Origin: Cyrtodaria siliqua
Taxonomy: Eukaryota > Mollusca > Bivalvia > Adapedonta > Hiatellidae
Length of the DNA stretch: 64,000 nt
Direction of reading: 5' to 3'
Assembly (NCBI GenBank): GCA_037043455.1
Contig: JAWPHD010001326.1
Span: 186,001 to 250,000 of the forward strand
Under the pieces are notes generated by a model. The model was not told the origin of the DNA. It ran no database searches and was given only the letters and a program-made list of their open reading frames with translations. The position numbers were made by a program, and so were the translations under genes. Positions 12,261-22,641 of this stretch are shown here, piece after piece. Every line of letters starts with the position of its first letter. Position 1 is the first letter of the stretch.

Positions 12261-12548
12261 TTTTAGCTCTATGTTAGACCAGTCGGACCAGTAACAGAGG
12301 AGTTATGGCTCTTGATTTAGTTAAAAATGCTATTTTTTGCTTCGTTAATATGGTAGGGCCTTCATTTTTCATCTGATCTTTACCGAACTTTAACAGATTC
12401 TTTAGTTATGGCCCTTGATTTAGTTCAAAAGCTGTTTTTTGCCCGAAACTTCCAAAAAAACGTAAATGGCAGTCACTCGCTTCATTGATGTTATAAGAGC
12501 CATGTTAGCCGGTAGAGCGTCCACAGGCCCTCTTGGGCCTCTTGTTTT
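12261..12548 (+). mobile_element. Short family A HINE-like copy
   Basis: Starts at TTTTAGCTCTATG after a T-rich run and has about one core unit. It ends with GGTAGAGCGTCC, hairpin AGGCCCTCTTGGGCCT and CTTGTTTT. It closely resembles the last 270 bases of the copy at 4526-5907, so an internally deleted version of the family is itself repeated. Confidence 0.7.
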
Positions 12549-13100
12549 AAAACTCGTCGAGTCCTGTTTGTTATTCTACATAACTTGCATGTGTTCAGTC
12601 AATAATATTAAACAAATTTGTTTTTGCATATTACTATGGCCAAAAAATAAATACCTGTGTTTCCGGTGGCCCGACCAACCCTATTTTTAAAACTTTATGG
12701 AAAAAAAAGCAAACAATTAAATTTGTTCTGAATAATGAGAAACATTCAGTTGTATCATCAACTTGTATGGGGTTCATGAGATAAATACTTGTAGAATGTC
12801 ACAATATCTTGCTCCAAAAAAAAGAAAAAATGCCTACCGACCTACCCTATTTTTTTAGAGCATGCAATAGGAAACACACCTATTTTTTTTTTTGCCTAAC
12901 TGTTGATTATATTGAGCCAATACTATAAACCTATAGTAGTATAAGAATAAAAACATGAGAACTCAAAATTTTAATTAATTTAATTTACTTATATGCAAGC
13001 AAGTTTAAATCAAAATGATACTGGGTAAGAAATTGAGATGCTAATATTAATGCTTGATAAAAACTTTAAGAATGCCTTCTGTCCCTTTAATGATGTCGAG
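12549..13100. repeat. TTAA-type MITE, split by another insertion
   Basis: Left (about 12565-12635) and right (about 12896-13087) parts match the family seen intact at 13616-13909 and 44469-44760. Markers are ACATAACTTGCATGTGTTCA, AACTGTTGATTATATTG and a terminal CTGTCCCTTTAA. The insert (about 12636-12895) has loosely inverted ends around TGTGTTTCC / GGAAACACA. Confidence 0.5.
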
Positions 13101-13430
13101 TAAATGTACCGGTATGCAGCAAAATGACCTAACCAGCTCCTACTAAGATTTGGCTTCTGGTAAATGGCACTTGCCTCAATATAAAGGTTTATCATGTAGA
13201 TACGCATTTTTCTGTCTAATAAAAGGGTGACCTAATAAATTTTGCTTTATTAGGCACTAACCGATAAAGCAAATCAATGCGGAATCCCTCGGCGTTTATT
13301 GTACGTAATGTTATCTGACGTCATAAAACAAACATAAAAAAAACAACATGGCGGCGTCCTTGATAAGGGTTACGTAACATTCTGCAAAATAGATAATAAT
13401 AGTGATTCATGCAGAAATGTGGATAATCTA

Positions 13431-13618
13431 CATAATAAATAGACTATTATGTCGGTGCCTTTTACTATCAAGTTTATTAGGCTCAGCAGGAAAACAAAGA
13501 ATGGCTCTTTGTTTTCTAAGCCTCGCCTATTAGCCTCGCCATTCTTTGTTTTCTAAGCCTCGCCTAATAAACTTGATAGGAAAAAAAGGCACTGGCATAA
13601 TATTACCTATTTATTTTA
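13431..13618. repeat. Long hairpin element
   Basis: Nearly self-complementary. TATTATGTCGGTGCC, CTATCAAGTTTATTAGGC and AAACAAAGAATGGC on the left have their complements at 13530-13602. The centre holds a short duplication of TTTGTTTTCTAAGCCTCGCC. Probably a fold-back MITE; the stem is imperfect. Confidence 0.7.
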
Positions 13619-13909
13619 AAGGGACGCTGCAGTCTTGAAGAATTTATAAACATTAAAATCAGCACCTAAATTTATTAATCTAGTATCATACTGACTTATT
13701 CAAAAAAACAATCATCATTCTACCATTGGTTTAAATATATTACTGGTTCATTGTAATCAACAAATAGTAATATATAGTACAATTTGCTTTGAACTATTAA
13801 ACTACTTGTTAATCCGTTAATAATGAATTTCATATATGACCATTATGAAAAAAAATAACGGGACACTGCAAGTTTTTAAAAAAGTCAAGATTGCTGCGTG
13901 TCCCTTTAA
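13616..13909. mobile_element. TTAA-ended MITE (AAAGGGAC family)
   Basis: Begins TTAAAGGGACGCTGCAGTCT and ends CAAGATTGCTGCGTGTCCC plus TTTAA. The ends are imperfect inverted repeats of about 24 bp with TTAA at each border. TTAA target use fits piggyBac/Kolobok-type transposases, but none is encoded here. Confidence 0.75.
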
Positions 13910-14000
13910 CAATTTTATCTTTTATCACAACAAAAAATTAATATAATAAATATAAACTATTTTGTGATAACAGATACATTATTTAGATTTTTGATATTCG

Positions 14001-15106
14001 TTTTTTAGCTCTGCTGATCCCTTGGTGCGGTGTCCGTCCGTCCGTCCGTCCGTCCGTCCGTCTGTCCATCTTGTCTGTATTTTTTTTTTGCAGCTACTAC
14101 TCCTCTGAAACTACTGGATTGATTTTCATGAAACTTTACAGGAATGATGCCCATGATGTCTAGTTGATCCTAGCAAAAATTCACGTTGATGTGAAATCCA
14201 AGATGGCTGCCAAAGTTAAATACAGATTTTTAATAAAAAAGTTTGTAGCGACTTCTTCTTGAAAACTATAAATGATATTGATATGGGACTTTTTCGAAAA
14301 TGATCAGCATGACTTGATGTTGGTCCTTGTCGAAAATTATTTTGATTCGACGTTTAACATGGCTGCCCATCTTTGTTAACATAGAGTTATATAGTAAAAA
14401 CTTGTGGCGGCTACTCCTCTGAAGCTACATAACAGATTTTCATGAAACTTCACAGGAATGTTGCTCTTGATGTCTTATTGATCCTAGCAAAATTTTAGGT
14501 CGGCCGGAAATTCAAGATGACTGCACGGCTAAAACTAGATTTTTAAAAAACGAGTTTGAATCGACTACTTCTTGAAAACTATAAGTGGTATTGATCTGGG
14601 ACTTTTCTAAAATGAACAGCATGACATGATGTTGGTCTTTGTCGAAAATCATTTGATCCGACGTTAAATATGACTGCCGCGGCCATCTTTGTTTACATAG
14701 AGTTATATAGTAAAAACTTGTAGCGGCTGCTCCTGATACTACTTGACAGATTTTCATGAAACTTCACAGGAATGTTGCTCTTGTTGTCTTATTGATCCTA
14801 GCAAAAATTCAGGTCGTCTAAAAATAGATTTAAAAAAAAAGTTTGTAGCGACTACTTCTTGAAAACTATGATAACAGATATTGATATGGGACTTTTTCTA
14901 GAAGATCAAAATGACATGATGTTGATCCTTGTCAAAAAATATTTTGACCATCTTTGTTTACATAGTTATATGATAAAAACTTGTTGCGACTACTCTTCTG
15001 AAACGACTTGATGGATTTTCATGACACTTCACAGGAATGTTGCTGTTGGTGTCTAGTTGATCTTAGCAAAATTCAAGATGGCCGCCATGTCTAAAAATAA
15101 ATTAAA
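14001..15106 (+). mobile_element. HINE-like element, family E, degraded copy (left part)
   Basis: The head AGCTCTGCTGATC (from 14007) has lost its right hairpin arm and runs straight into GGTGCGG and a (GTCC)n strip. Three core units of about 310 bp follow. Each has GAAACTACT, GATTTTCATGAAACTT, AAGATGGCTGCC, TTGATATGGGACTTTTTC and GGCCATCTTTGTT blocks. The copy is interrupted at about 15107 by another element and resumes near 16581. Confidence 0.65.
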
Positions 15107-16580
15107 ACAAGAAATGTCACAGTAAGTGACAAATGCCCCCCGAAGTAACATGTAAGTGTGACCTTGACCTTGGAGCAATATGAAACCAACAGATATATTA
15201 AAAAATTATTAAAAAAACAACAAAAAAAACAAAAATTAAAAAAAATATATATATATTAAAAAAAATTTCAATTAATTAAAAAAATAAAAAAAAAAATAAA
15301 CAAAAAAACAATTATTTTTTTTAAAAAAAAAATCAATCAATAAAATCAAAAAAATAAAATCAATAAAAGAAAAAAAAATCTAATTAAAAAAAATAAAAGA
15401 AAAATAAATAAATAAAAAAAAAAAAAAATGAAAACAAGTTATTTGAAATTCCATCCAGGAATACCAGAGTTATTGTCTCACACAATTTGACCTTTGACCT
15501 CTAAGTGTGACCTTGACCTTGGGGCCACAGACCTGGATTTTAGCTCGGCACATCGTCTTATTGTGGTGAGCACTTGTGCCAAGTAATTTGAAAATCCGTC
15601 CAGGAATGCCAGAGTTATTGACCGGACACAATTTGACCTTTGACCTATGTGTGATCTTGACCTTGAAGCCACTGACCTGGATTTTGTGCGCGACACATCA
15701 TGTTGTTGTGGTGAGCACTTGTGCCAAGTTAATTCAAAATCCGTCAAGAAATGCCAGTCATTGACCGGACATGATGTGACCTTTGACCTCTAAGTGTGAC
15801 CTTGACCTTAGAGCTACGGACCTGGATTTTGTGCGCGACATGTCGTCTGGTTGTGCTGAGCACTTACGCCAAGTTATTTGAATATCCGTCCAGGAATGCC
15901 AGAGTTACTGACTGGACACAATTTGACCTTTGACCTGTAAATGTAACCTTGACCTTGGACCTGGGTTTTGTGCACAACGTCTAGTTGAGGTGAGCAATTG
16001 TGCCAAGTTATTTGAAAATCTGCCCATGAATGTCAGAGTTATTAACCGGACACGAAAGCACTTTGTTTTGACCTTTGATCTCTTAGTGTGACCTTGACCT
16101 TGGAGCCACGGACCTGAGTTTTGTGCGCAACACGTCATCTAGTTGTGGTGAGCAATTGTGCCAAGTTATTTGAAAATCTGCCCATGAATGTCAGAGTTAT
16201 TAACCTCTAAGTGTGACCTTGATCTTGGAGCGACAGACCTGGATTTTGTGCGCGACACGTCATCTTGTTTTGGTGAGCAATTGTGCGAAGTTATTTGAAA
16301 ATCCATCCATTATTGTAAGAGTTATGAAGCGGACACGATTGTACAGACAAACTGACAACCTTTGACCTCTAAGTGTGACCTTGACCTTGGAGCCACGGAC
16401 CTGGATGTTGTGCGCGACACGTTGTCTTGTTGAGGTGAGCAATTGTGCAAAGTTATTTGAAAATCCGTCCAATATTGTCAGAGTTATGAAGCGGACACGA
16501 TTGTACAGACGAACGGCGACGAACAGTCACGAACGGACAGACAGTGCGACTACTATATGCCACCCTTCGGGGGCATAAAA
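15107..16580 (-). mobile_element. HINE-like element, family C (nuclear-receptor-site core), nested
   Basis: Read on the minus strand it begins TTTTATGCCCCCGAAGGGTGGCAT (16578 leftward), a short hairpin head, followed by a GTCC/CGTTC strip. It ends with subterminal CTTCGGGGGGCAT, hairpin GTCACTTACTGTGAC (15116-15130) and TTTCTTGTTTT. The core has about eight units of roughly 150 bp, with TGACCTTTGACCT, GTGACCTTGACCTTGG and a GGTGAGCAATTGTGCCAAG block. A 250-bp A/T-only tract (15185-15430) splits the core. The flanks on both sides belong to family E, so this is an insertion into an older repeat. Confidence 0.75.
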
Positions 16581-17155
16581 ACCAACATTTGTAGCGACTA
16601 CTTCCTGAAAACTTATAAGTTCTATTGATATGGGACTTTCTCTAAAATGATTAGCATGACATGATGTTGGTCCTTGTTGAAAATCGTGCGATAACTTAAA
16701 AAGTATAAAAGATATTTTCATGAAACTTTACATATAGTAGACGGGCATAAGGAGATTATGCACATTATTTAATATTGTTGATATGGCCAAAATTGTGGTT
16801 GCTTTTTCAACAAAATAGTAAAAAAACACACTTCAGTCCATCCGGAAAACTGGATCCTGCGATAACTTAAAAAGTATAAAAGATATTTTCATGTCACGTT
16901 TTACATAGGATAGAGGGCCAAAAGGAGATTATGCATGTTATTTAATTGTGTTGATATGGCCAAAATGATGGTTGCTATGGCAACAAAATAGTAAAAAAAT
17001 GCACACAAAATAGGATCATGCTATAACTTGAAAACTATAAAAGATATTGTCATAAAACTTGGTACATAGGTAGAGGAGCATATGGAGATTGCACACAATT
17101 TTATTTGGTGATATGGCCAAAATTGTGGTTGTTATGGTAACAGAATTCAATCGTT
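16581..17155 (+). repeat. Continuation of family E copy and three ~165-bp tandem units
   Basis: Family E text resumes with TTTGTAGCGACTACTTCCTG, then changes to three units (about 16685, 16855, 17020) with GCGATAACTTAAAAAGTATA, GATATTTTCATG, GGAGATTATGCA and GATATGGCCAAAAT. No 3' hairpin was found, so the end is probably lost. Confidence 0.6.
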
Positions 17156-17324
17156 AGTTACACAGCTGAATAAGGTAGCTTAATGAGTCTATCTTTATAC
17201 TCCATAAATATTCGATAGTTACTTCCCTTCAAATAGTTATATATTAATACATGACTTGAAATTGATGTTAATTTCTTTGCGTATGTATTTTTAGTACTTG
17301 TATTATATTACAAATTTGTAAGGA

Positions 17325-17399
17325 AGATTATGTACTCAAACTTGTTTTGTTAAGGTTGCGAAATGTAGCATGTCTTTGTTATTGGTCAAAATCATAGCC
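17325..17399 (+). repeat. Direct repeat, left of NUDT22 exon 2
   Basis: About 75 bases (GATTATGTACTCAAACTTG through AAAATCATAGCC) recur with few changes at 17914-17992, so coding exon 2 sits between two direct copies. The DNA between 17156 and exon 2 is otherwise unassigned. Confidence 0.8.
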
Positions 17400-17645
17400 T
17401 TTTGTTTGGTTTGGTCCAACAAGAAACATTTACTGTCAAACATCAGGCAGGTAAGGGACATCATGTATTGCCATGCAATATTGGAGTATTACCGGTATCT
17501 TGTTTTATTTAGTTACCACAATGTTAGATTAATTAGTTAATATTGAACCCTCATTGTTGATCATACACTTAGCCTTTAACCCGCTAAGCACGACTAGATA
17601 AGCCTGTGAGTAACTTAGTAGTAATCTGACAAACATTTGTTTTAG

Positions 17646-17851
17646 GAGATTGTTGGTCCTCTACAACTGGAAGAAATAGACTTGTCAACAATGAGTGTAG
17701 ATGCAGTTGTCTCGGAGTTATTTGATTCCATATGTAACGAAATTACAGCCGAAGTTAACATCCCTCGGGAATATTTTGGGGAGCCAAGACTACTGGGTGT
17801 ACACAGGAGCCTCATAAATGGTGGAAAACCAAACATTGAGTTCCTTGTAAG
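17646..17851 (+). CDS. NUDT22: NUDT22, coding exon 2 (second half of the Nudix box)
   Basis: Preceded by acceptor TTTGTTTTAG and followed by donor GTAAAG. It enters in phase 0 and leaves after two bases of an Arg codon. It encodes EIVGPLQLEEIDLSTMSVDA, then VVSELFDSICNEITAEVN, the helix with the catalytic glutamates. This corresponds to ELFSSVLQEICDEVN in the vertebrate protein. As in vertebrate NUDT22, an insertion of about 20 residues separates this helix from the GGHAEP half of the Nudix signature. In this gene an intron falls in that split. The following PREYFGEPRLLGVHRSLINGG matches the QPLLLGIARNETSAG region. The phase fits both neighbours exactly. Confidence 0.93.
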
Positions 17852-17913
17852 GTAAAGACAGATATATTTATTCAGCATGGTTTTATTTGAAGGATAGATA
17901 TTCACAATTGTAT

Positions 17914-17992
17914 GATTATGTACCGTACTCAAATTTGTTTTGTTAAGGTTGCGAAATGTAGCATGCCTTTGTTATTTGTCAAAATCATAGCC
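17914..17992 (+). repeat. Direct repeat, right of NUDT22 exon 2
   Basis: Partner of 17325-17399. The DNA from 17993 to about 18495 is unassigned apart from a GAAACAACTGCCTCGGTGTG-type triplication at 18280-18350 and a (TTTG)n run at 18499-18518. Confidence 0.8.
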
Positions 17993-18499
17993 CAAGATCA
18001 CCTCCAGCCATTTTGTATTTGAAAGCAGAAGACCATGAGGTTCAACCTTGGTATACTTGCAACCTTAGTCAGCCATGAAGTTAATGAAACTCCCTTTCAG
18101 TGTTGCGATCTGAGGGTATACCCCCTCCCCAGGAATTGTTTTGATATCTACATTTGATTAGCTGTATTGTAATGCATTTTCCAGACAAGATTTTCAGTTG
18201 TAAGCATGATATTTTTTGTTGTTGATATTTCATTAAAATGCCTACTTCAATTGATGGGTACCTTCCCATAATTGTACCAAAACAGCTGCCTCGGTGTGCT
18301 ACCGAAACAACTGCCTCGGTGTGCTACCAAAACAACTGCCTCGGTGTGCGAGGTAACTGCCTAGGGAGGGCCTCAGCAGACCTAATGCACTTGCCATGTT
18401 TCTGAAGTCACGTACTGTTCAGTGGGTGGGATATGCTGTTTTTTGTGCTTTTGTAGATCTATTGTTTGGGGAGCTCTTGGAAGAACTGTTCTTGGAGGT

Positions 18500-20146
18500 T
18501 TGTTTGTTTGTTTGTTTGTTTATTTGGTGTTTTTACATCATTTTCAACACATGTAAGGTTACATATGATGGGCCATTTTTAGCTCTACTGGCCAAGGGCC
18601 AGCAGAGCTTATGGGAAGGTGTGTTGTTTTCCGTCATCCGTCCGTCCGTTAACTTTTCTTCAAACGACTTCTCCTCAGAAACCGCTTGGCTAATTTTGAC
18701 CAAACTTCACTTGGATGATCCTTAGATGAATGCCTTTTAGATTTTTTAAAATTAGGTCAGCGCTACATCCAAGATGGCTGCCATTTCCATATATGGTCGA
18801 AACCTTAAAAAATCTTCTTCTCTAGAACCGCCGGACAGATTTCAACAGTTTTTCTTTTAAAATGATCGCCAATGCCTAGATTATCAAGTTTGTTCAAATA
18901 AAGTCCCCGGGATCAAAAATGGCCGTGCCCCGGGGGTCCAAAGTTTGTATATTGAGGTTTTGCATGTTTTTCATATAGACATATAGGAAAAAACTTTAAA
19001 AAATCTGCTTCTCTGAAACCACATGGCACAGAGCACTCATGTATTACAAGTAGCATCAGCTTACGGTCCTCTACTAAGTTTATTCAAATGGTGACCCTGG
19101 GGTAAAACTTGTCCCCGCCCCGGGGGTCACAGTTTTACATAGACTTATATAGGATTGTTTTTTAAAAAATCTTCTTCTCGGAAACTACAACAGCCAGAGG
19201 TTTGATATTTTGCATTTACTATAAGCTTATGGTCCTTTACCAAGTTTGTTCAAATGGTGACCCTCGGGTCACATTTGGCCCCACCCCAAGGGTCACATGT
19301 TTTACATAGACATGTATAGTGAAAAACTGAAAAAAATCTTCTTCTCTGGAACCACATGGCACAGAGCTCTCATGTATTACATGTAGCATCAGCTTATGGT
19401 CCTCTACTCTGTTTGTTCAAATGGTGACCCTGGGGTCAAATTTGTCCCCACCCCAAGGGTCACAGTTTTACATAGACTTATATAGGATATTTTTTTTTTA
19501 AATCTTCTTCTCTGAAACTACAAGAGCCAGAGGTTTGATATTTTACATTTATTATAAGCTTATGGTCCTTTACCAAGTTTGTTCAAATGGTGACCCTGGG
19601 GTCACATTTGGCACGCCCCAAGGGTCACATGTTTTTCATAGACATGTTTAGGGAAAAACTTAAAAAATCTTCTTCTCTGAAACTGCAAGAGCCATAGGTT
19701 TAATATTTTGCTGTTGCTATAAGCTTATGGTCCTTTACCAATTTTGTTCAAATGGAGATCCTGGGATCACATCTGGCCCCGGCCCAGGGGTCACAGTTTT
19801 ACATAAATGCTTGTAAAGGAAAAACTGTAAAAAGTATTCTTCTCTGGAACTGCAAGAGCCAGAGGTTTAATATTTTGCATTTGCTATAAGCTTATGGTCT
19901 TCTACCAAGTTTGTTCAAATGGTGACCCGTTGGTCACGTTTGGCCCCACCCTGGGGGTCACAGTTTTTTCTTAGGCTTGTATAGGCAAAAACTGAAAAAA
20001 TCTTCTTCTCTGGAACCACATGGCACAGAGCTCTCATGTATTATGGTCCTCTACCAAGCTTGTTCAAATGGTGACCCTGGTGTCAAATTTGGATGCGACC
20101 CGGGGGTTTACATTTTTTAATTTTTTTTAGAATTTTTTATTTTTAG
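18500..20146 (+). mobile_element. HINE-like element, family D (GGCC head, ~172-bp core)
   Basis: A SINE-tail fragment (18520-18570) comes first. The head hairpin AGCTCTACTGGCC-aag-GGCCAGCAGAGCT is at 18581-18609, the same as family A. The core is different: about seven to eight units of roughly 172 bp with AAATCTTCTTCTCTGAAAC, GCTTATGGTCCTCTACCAAG, TTTGTTCAAATGGTGACCC and GGGGTCACATTTGGCCCC. No 3' hairpin is present before the next head at 20155, so the element is 3'-truncated or was interrupted by the next one. Confidence 0.7.
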
Positions 20147-22382
20147 CTCTACTGATCAGAGATCAGAGCTTATACCGTGGTGCGGCGTCCGTCTGTCTGT
20201 CTGTCCGTCCGTCTGTCTGTCTGTCCGTAAACTTTTTTTTGTAGCAACTACTCCTCTGAAACTACTAAATGGATTTTCATGAAACTTTACAGAAATGTTG
20301 CCCATGAAGTCTAGTTGATCCTAGCAAAAATTCATGTTGATGTGAAATCCAAGATGGCCACCAGATCTAAAAATAGGTTTTTATAAAACAAGTTTGTAGC
20401 GACTACTTCTTGAAAACTATAAGTGATATTGATATGGGACTTTTTCTTAAATGATCAGCATGATATGATGTTGGTCCTTGTCAAAAATTGTTTTGATTCA
20501 ACGTTAAACATGGCTGCCAGCGGCCATCTTTGTTTACATAAACTTATATAGTAAAAACTTGTAGCGACTACTCCTTTGAAACTACTTGGCGGATTTTCAT
20601 GAAACTTTACAGGAATGTTGCTCTTAATGTCTAATTGATCCTAGCAAAATTTCAGGTCGGCCAGAAATTCAAGATGGCCGCCACAGCTAAAAATAGATTT
20701 TTAAAAAAGAAGTTTGTAGCGACTACTTCTTGAAAACTATAAGTGATATTGATATGGGACTTTTTCTAAAAAGATCAGCATGATATGATGTTGGTCCTTG
20801 TCAGAAATTGTTTTGATTCAACTTTAAACATGGCTGCCAGCGGCCATCTTTGTTTACATAGAGTTATACAGTAAAAACTTGTAGCGACTACTCCTTTGAA
20901 ACTACTTGGCGGATTTTCATGAAACTTAACAGGAATGTTTCTCTTGATGTCTAATTGATCCTAGAAAAATTTCAGGTCGGCCGGAAATTCAAGATGGCCG
21001 CCACGGCTAAAAATAATTTTTCAAAATACAAGTTTGTAGCGACTACTTCTTGAAAACTATAAGTGATATTGATATGGGACTTCTTTTTCTAAAATGGTCA
21101 GCATGATATGATGATGGTCCTTGTCAAAAGTTGTTTTGATTCAACGTTAAACATGGCTGCCAGCAGCCATCTTTGTTTACATAGAGTTATATAGTAAAAA
21201 CTTGTAGCGACTACTCCTTTGAAACTACTTGGCGGATTTTCATGAAACTTTACAGGAATGTTGCTCTTAATGTCTAATTGATCCTAGCAAAATTTCAGGT
21301 CTGCAAGAAATTCAAGATGGCCACCACAGCTAAAAATAGATTTTTAAAAAAGAAGTTTGTAGCGACTACTTCTTGAAAACTATAAGAGATATTGATATGG
21401 GACTTTTTCTAAAATTATCAGCATGACATGATGGTTATCCGAGTTGAACATTATTTTGATTCGACGTTAAACATGGCTGCCAGTGGCCATCTTTGTTTAC
21501 ATAGAGTTATATAATGATAACTTGTAGCGACTACTCCTCTGAAAATACTTGACGGATTTTCATGAAACTTCACACGAATGTTGCTCTTGATGTCTAATTG
21601 ATCCTTGCAAAATTTCAGGTCGGCCGGAAATTCAAGATGGCCGCCATGGCTAAAAATAGATTTTCAAAATACAAGTTTGTAGCGACTACTTCTTGAAAAC
21701 TATAAGTGATATTGATATGGGACTTTTTCTAAAATGATCAGCATGACATGATGGTTATTCAAGTCGAACATTATTTTGATTTGACGTTAACCATGGCTGC
21801 CAGCGGCCATGTTTGTTTACATAGAGTTATATAATGATAACTTGTAGCGACTACTCCTCTGAAACTACTTGACGGATTTTCATGAAACTTTACAGGAATG
21901 TTGCTCTTTATGTCTTATTGATCCTAGCAAAATTTCAGATAGGCCAGAAATTCAAGATGGCCGCCACAGCTAAAAATAGATTTAAAAAAAATAAGTTTGT
22001 AGCGACTACTTCTTGAAAACTATAAGAGATATTGATATGGGACTTTTTCTAAAATGATCAGCATGACATGATGGTTATCCGAGTCGAACATTATTTTGAT
22101 TCAATGTTAAACATGGCTGTCAGTGGCCATCTTTGTTTACAAAGAGTTATATAATGAAAACTTGTTGCGACTACTCCTCTGAAACTACTTGACGGATTTT
22201 CATGAAACTTCACAGGAATGTTGCTCTTGATGTCTAATTGATCCTAGCAAAATTTCAGGTCGGCCGGAAATTCAAGATGGCCACCACGGCTAAAAATAGA
22301 TTTTCAAAAAAACAGTTTGTAGCGACTACTTCCTGAAATCAAAATCAATCAGTAGAGCTTCAAGGTCATTGACCTCTTGTTT
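20147..22382 (+). mobile_element. HINE-like element, family E, full length copy 1
   Basis: The T-run and head AGCTCTACTGATC-aga-GATCAGAGCT (20155-20180) lead into GTGGTGCGGCGTCC and a GTCTGTCC strip. The core has about 6.5 units of roughly 320 bp (20235-22345). Each unit has GTAGCGACTACTCCT, AAGATGGCCGCCACGGC and CAGCGGCCATCTTTG. The 3' end has subterminal CAGTAGAGCT (inverse of the head AGCTCTACTG), hairpin AGGTCATTGACCT (22363-22375) and CTTGTTT. Confidence 0.8.
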
Positions 22383-22641
22383 AATCAAAAGGTTAGAATC
22401 CTAAGGATTGAATTTGTTTTTATGGAGTTTTAATGCAAATGTGAACTCTGGCGAATCCTGATTAAAGGACTAGGTATGATAAGGGACAAAATTGGCCCCC
22501 GATATTGAACGTTTTAATGCACAAGTTTCGAATATCTAGTTTAGCTACAAATGAACTGAATCAATATTAAAACTCATTACAAGTACGTTTGAAGGCTCTA
22601 AATGAGTTTTAGAGCCTCACAAACGAGGCATTTTCATTCAA
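22383..22641. repeat. Spacer with left arm of a 4-kb inverted pair
   Basis: Bases 22461-22507 (AAAGGACTAGGTATGATAAG ... TTGGCCCCCGATATT) are repeated in inverse orientation at 26491-26540. The arms enclose the nested family E copies and may be the ends of an older element. Confidence 0.6.

Noticed and set aside
18396..18725. 109-codon frame ahead of a HINE head
   Set aside because: It runs across a (TTTG)n microsatellite, a SINE tail and the HINE head, so it is a composite of repeats.
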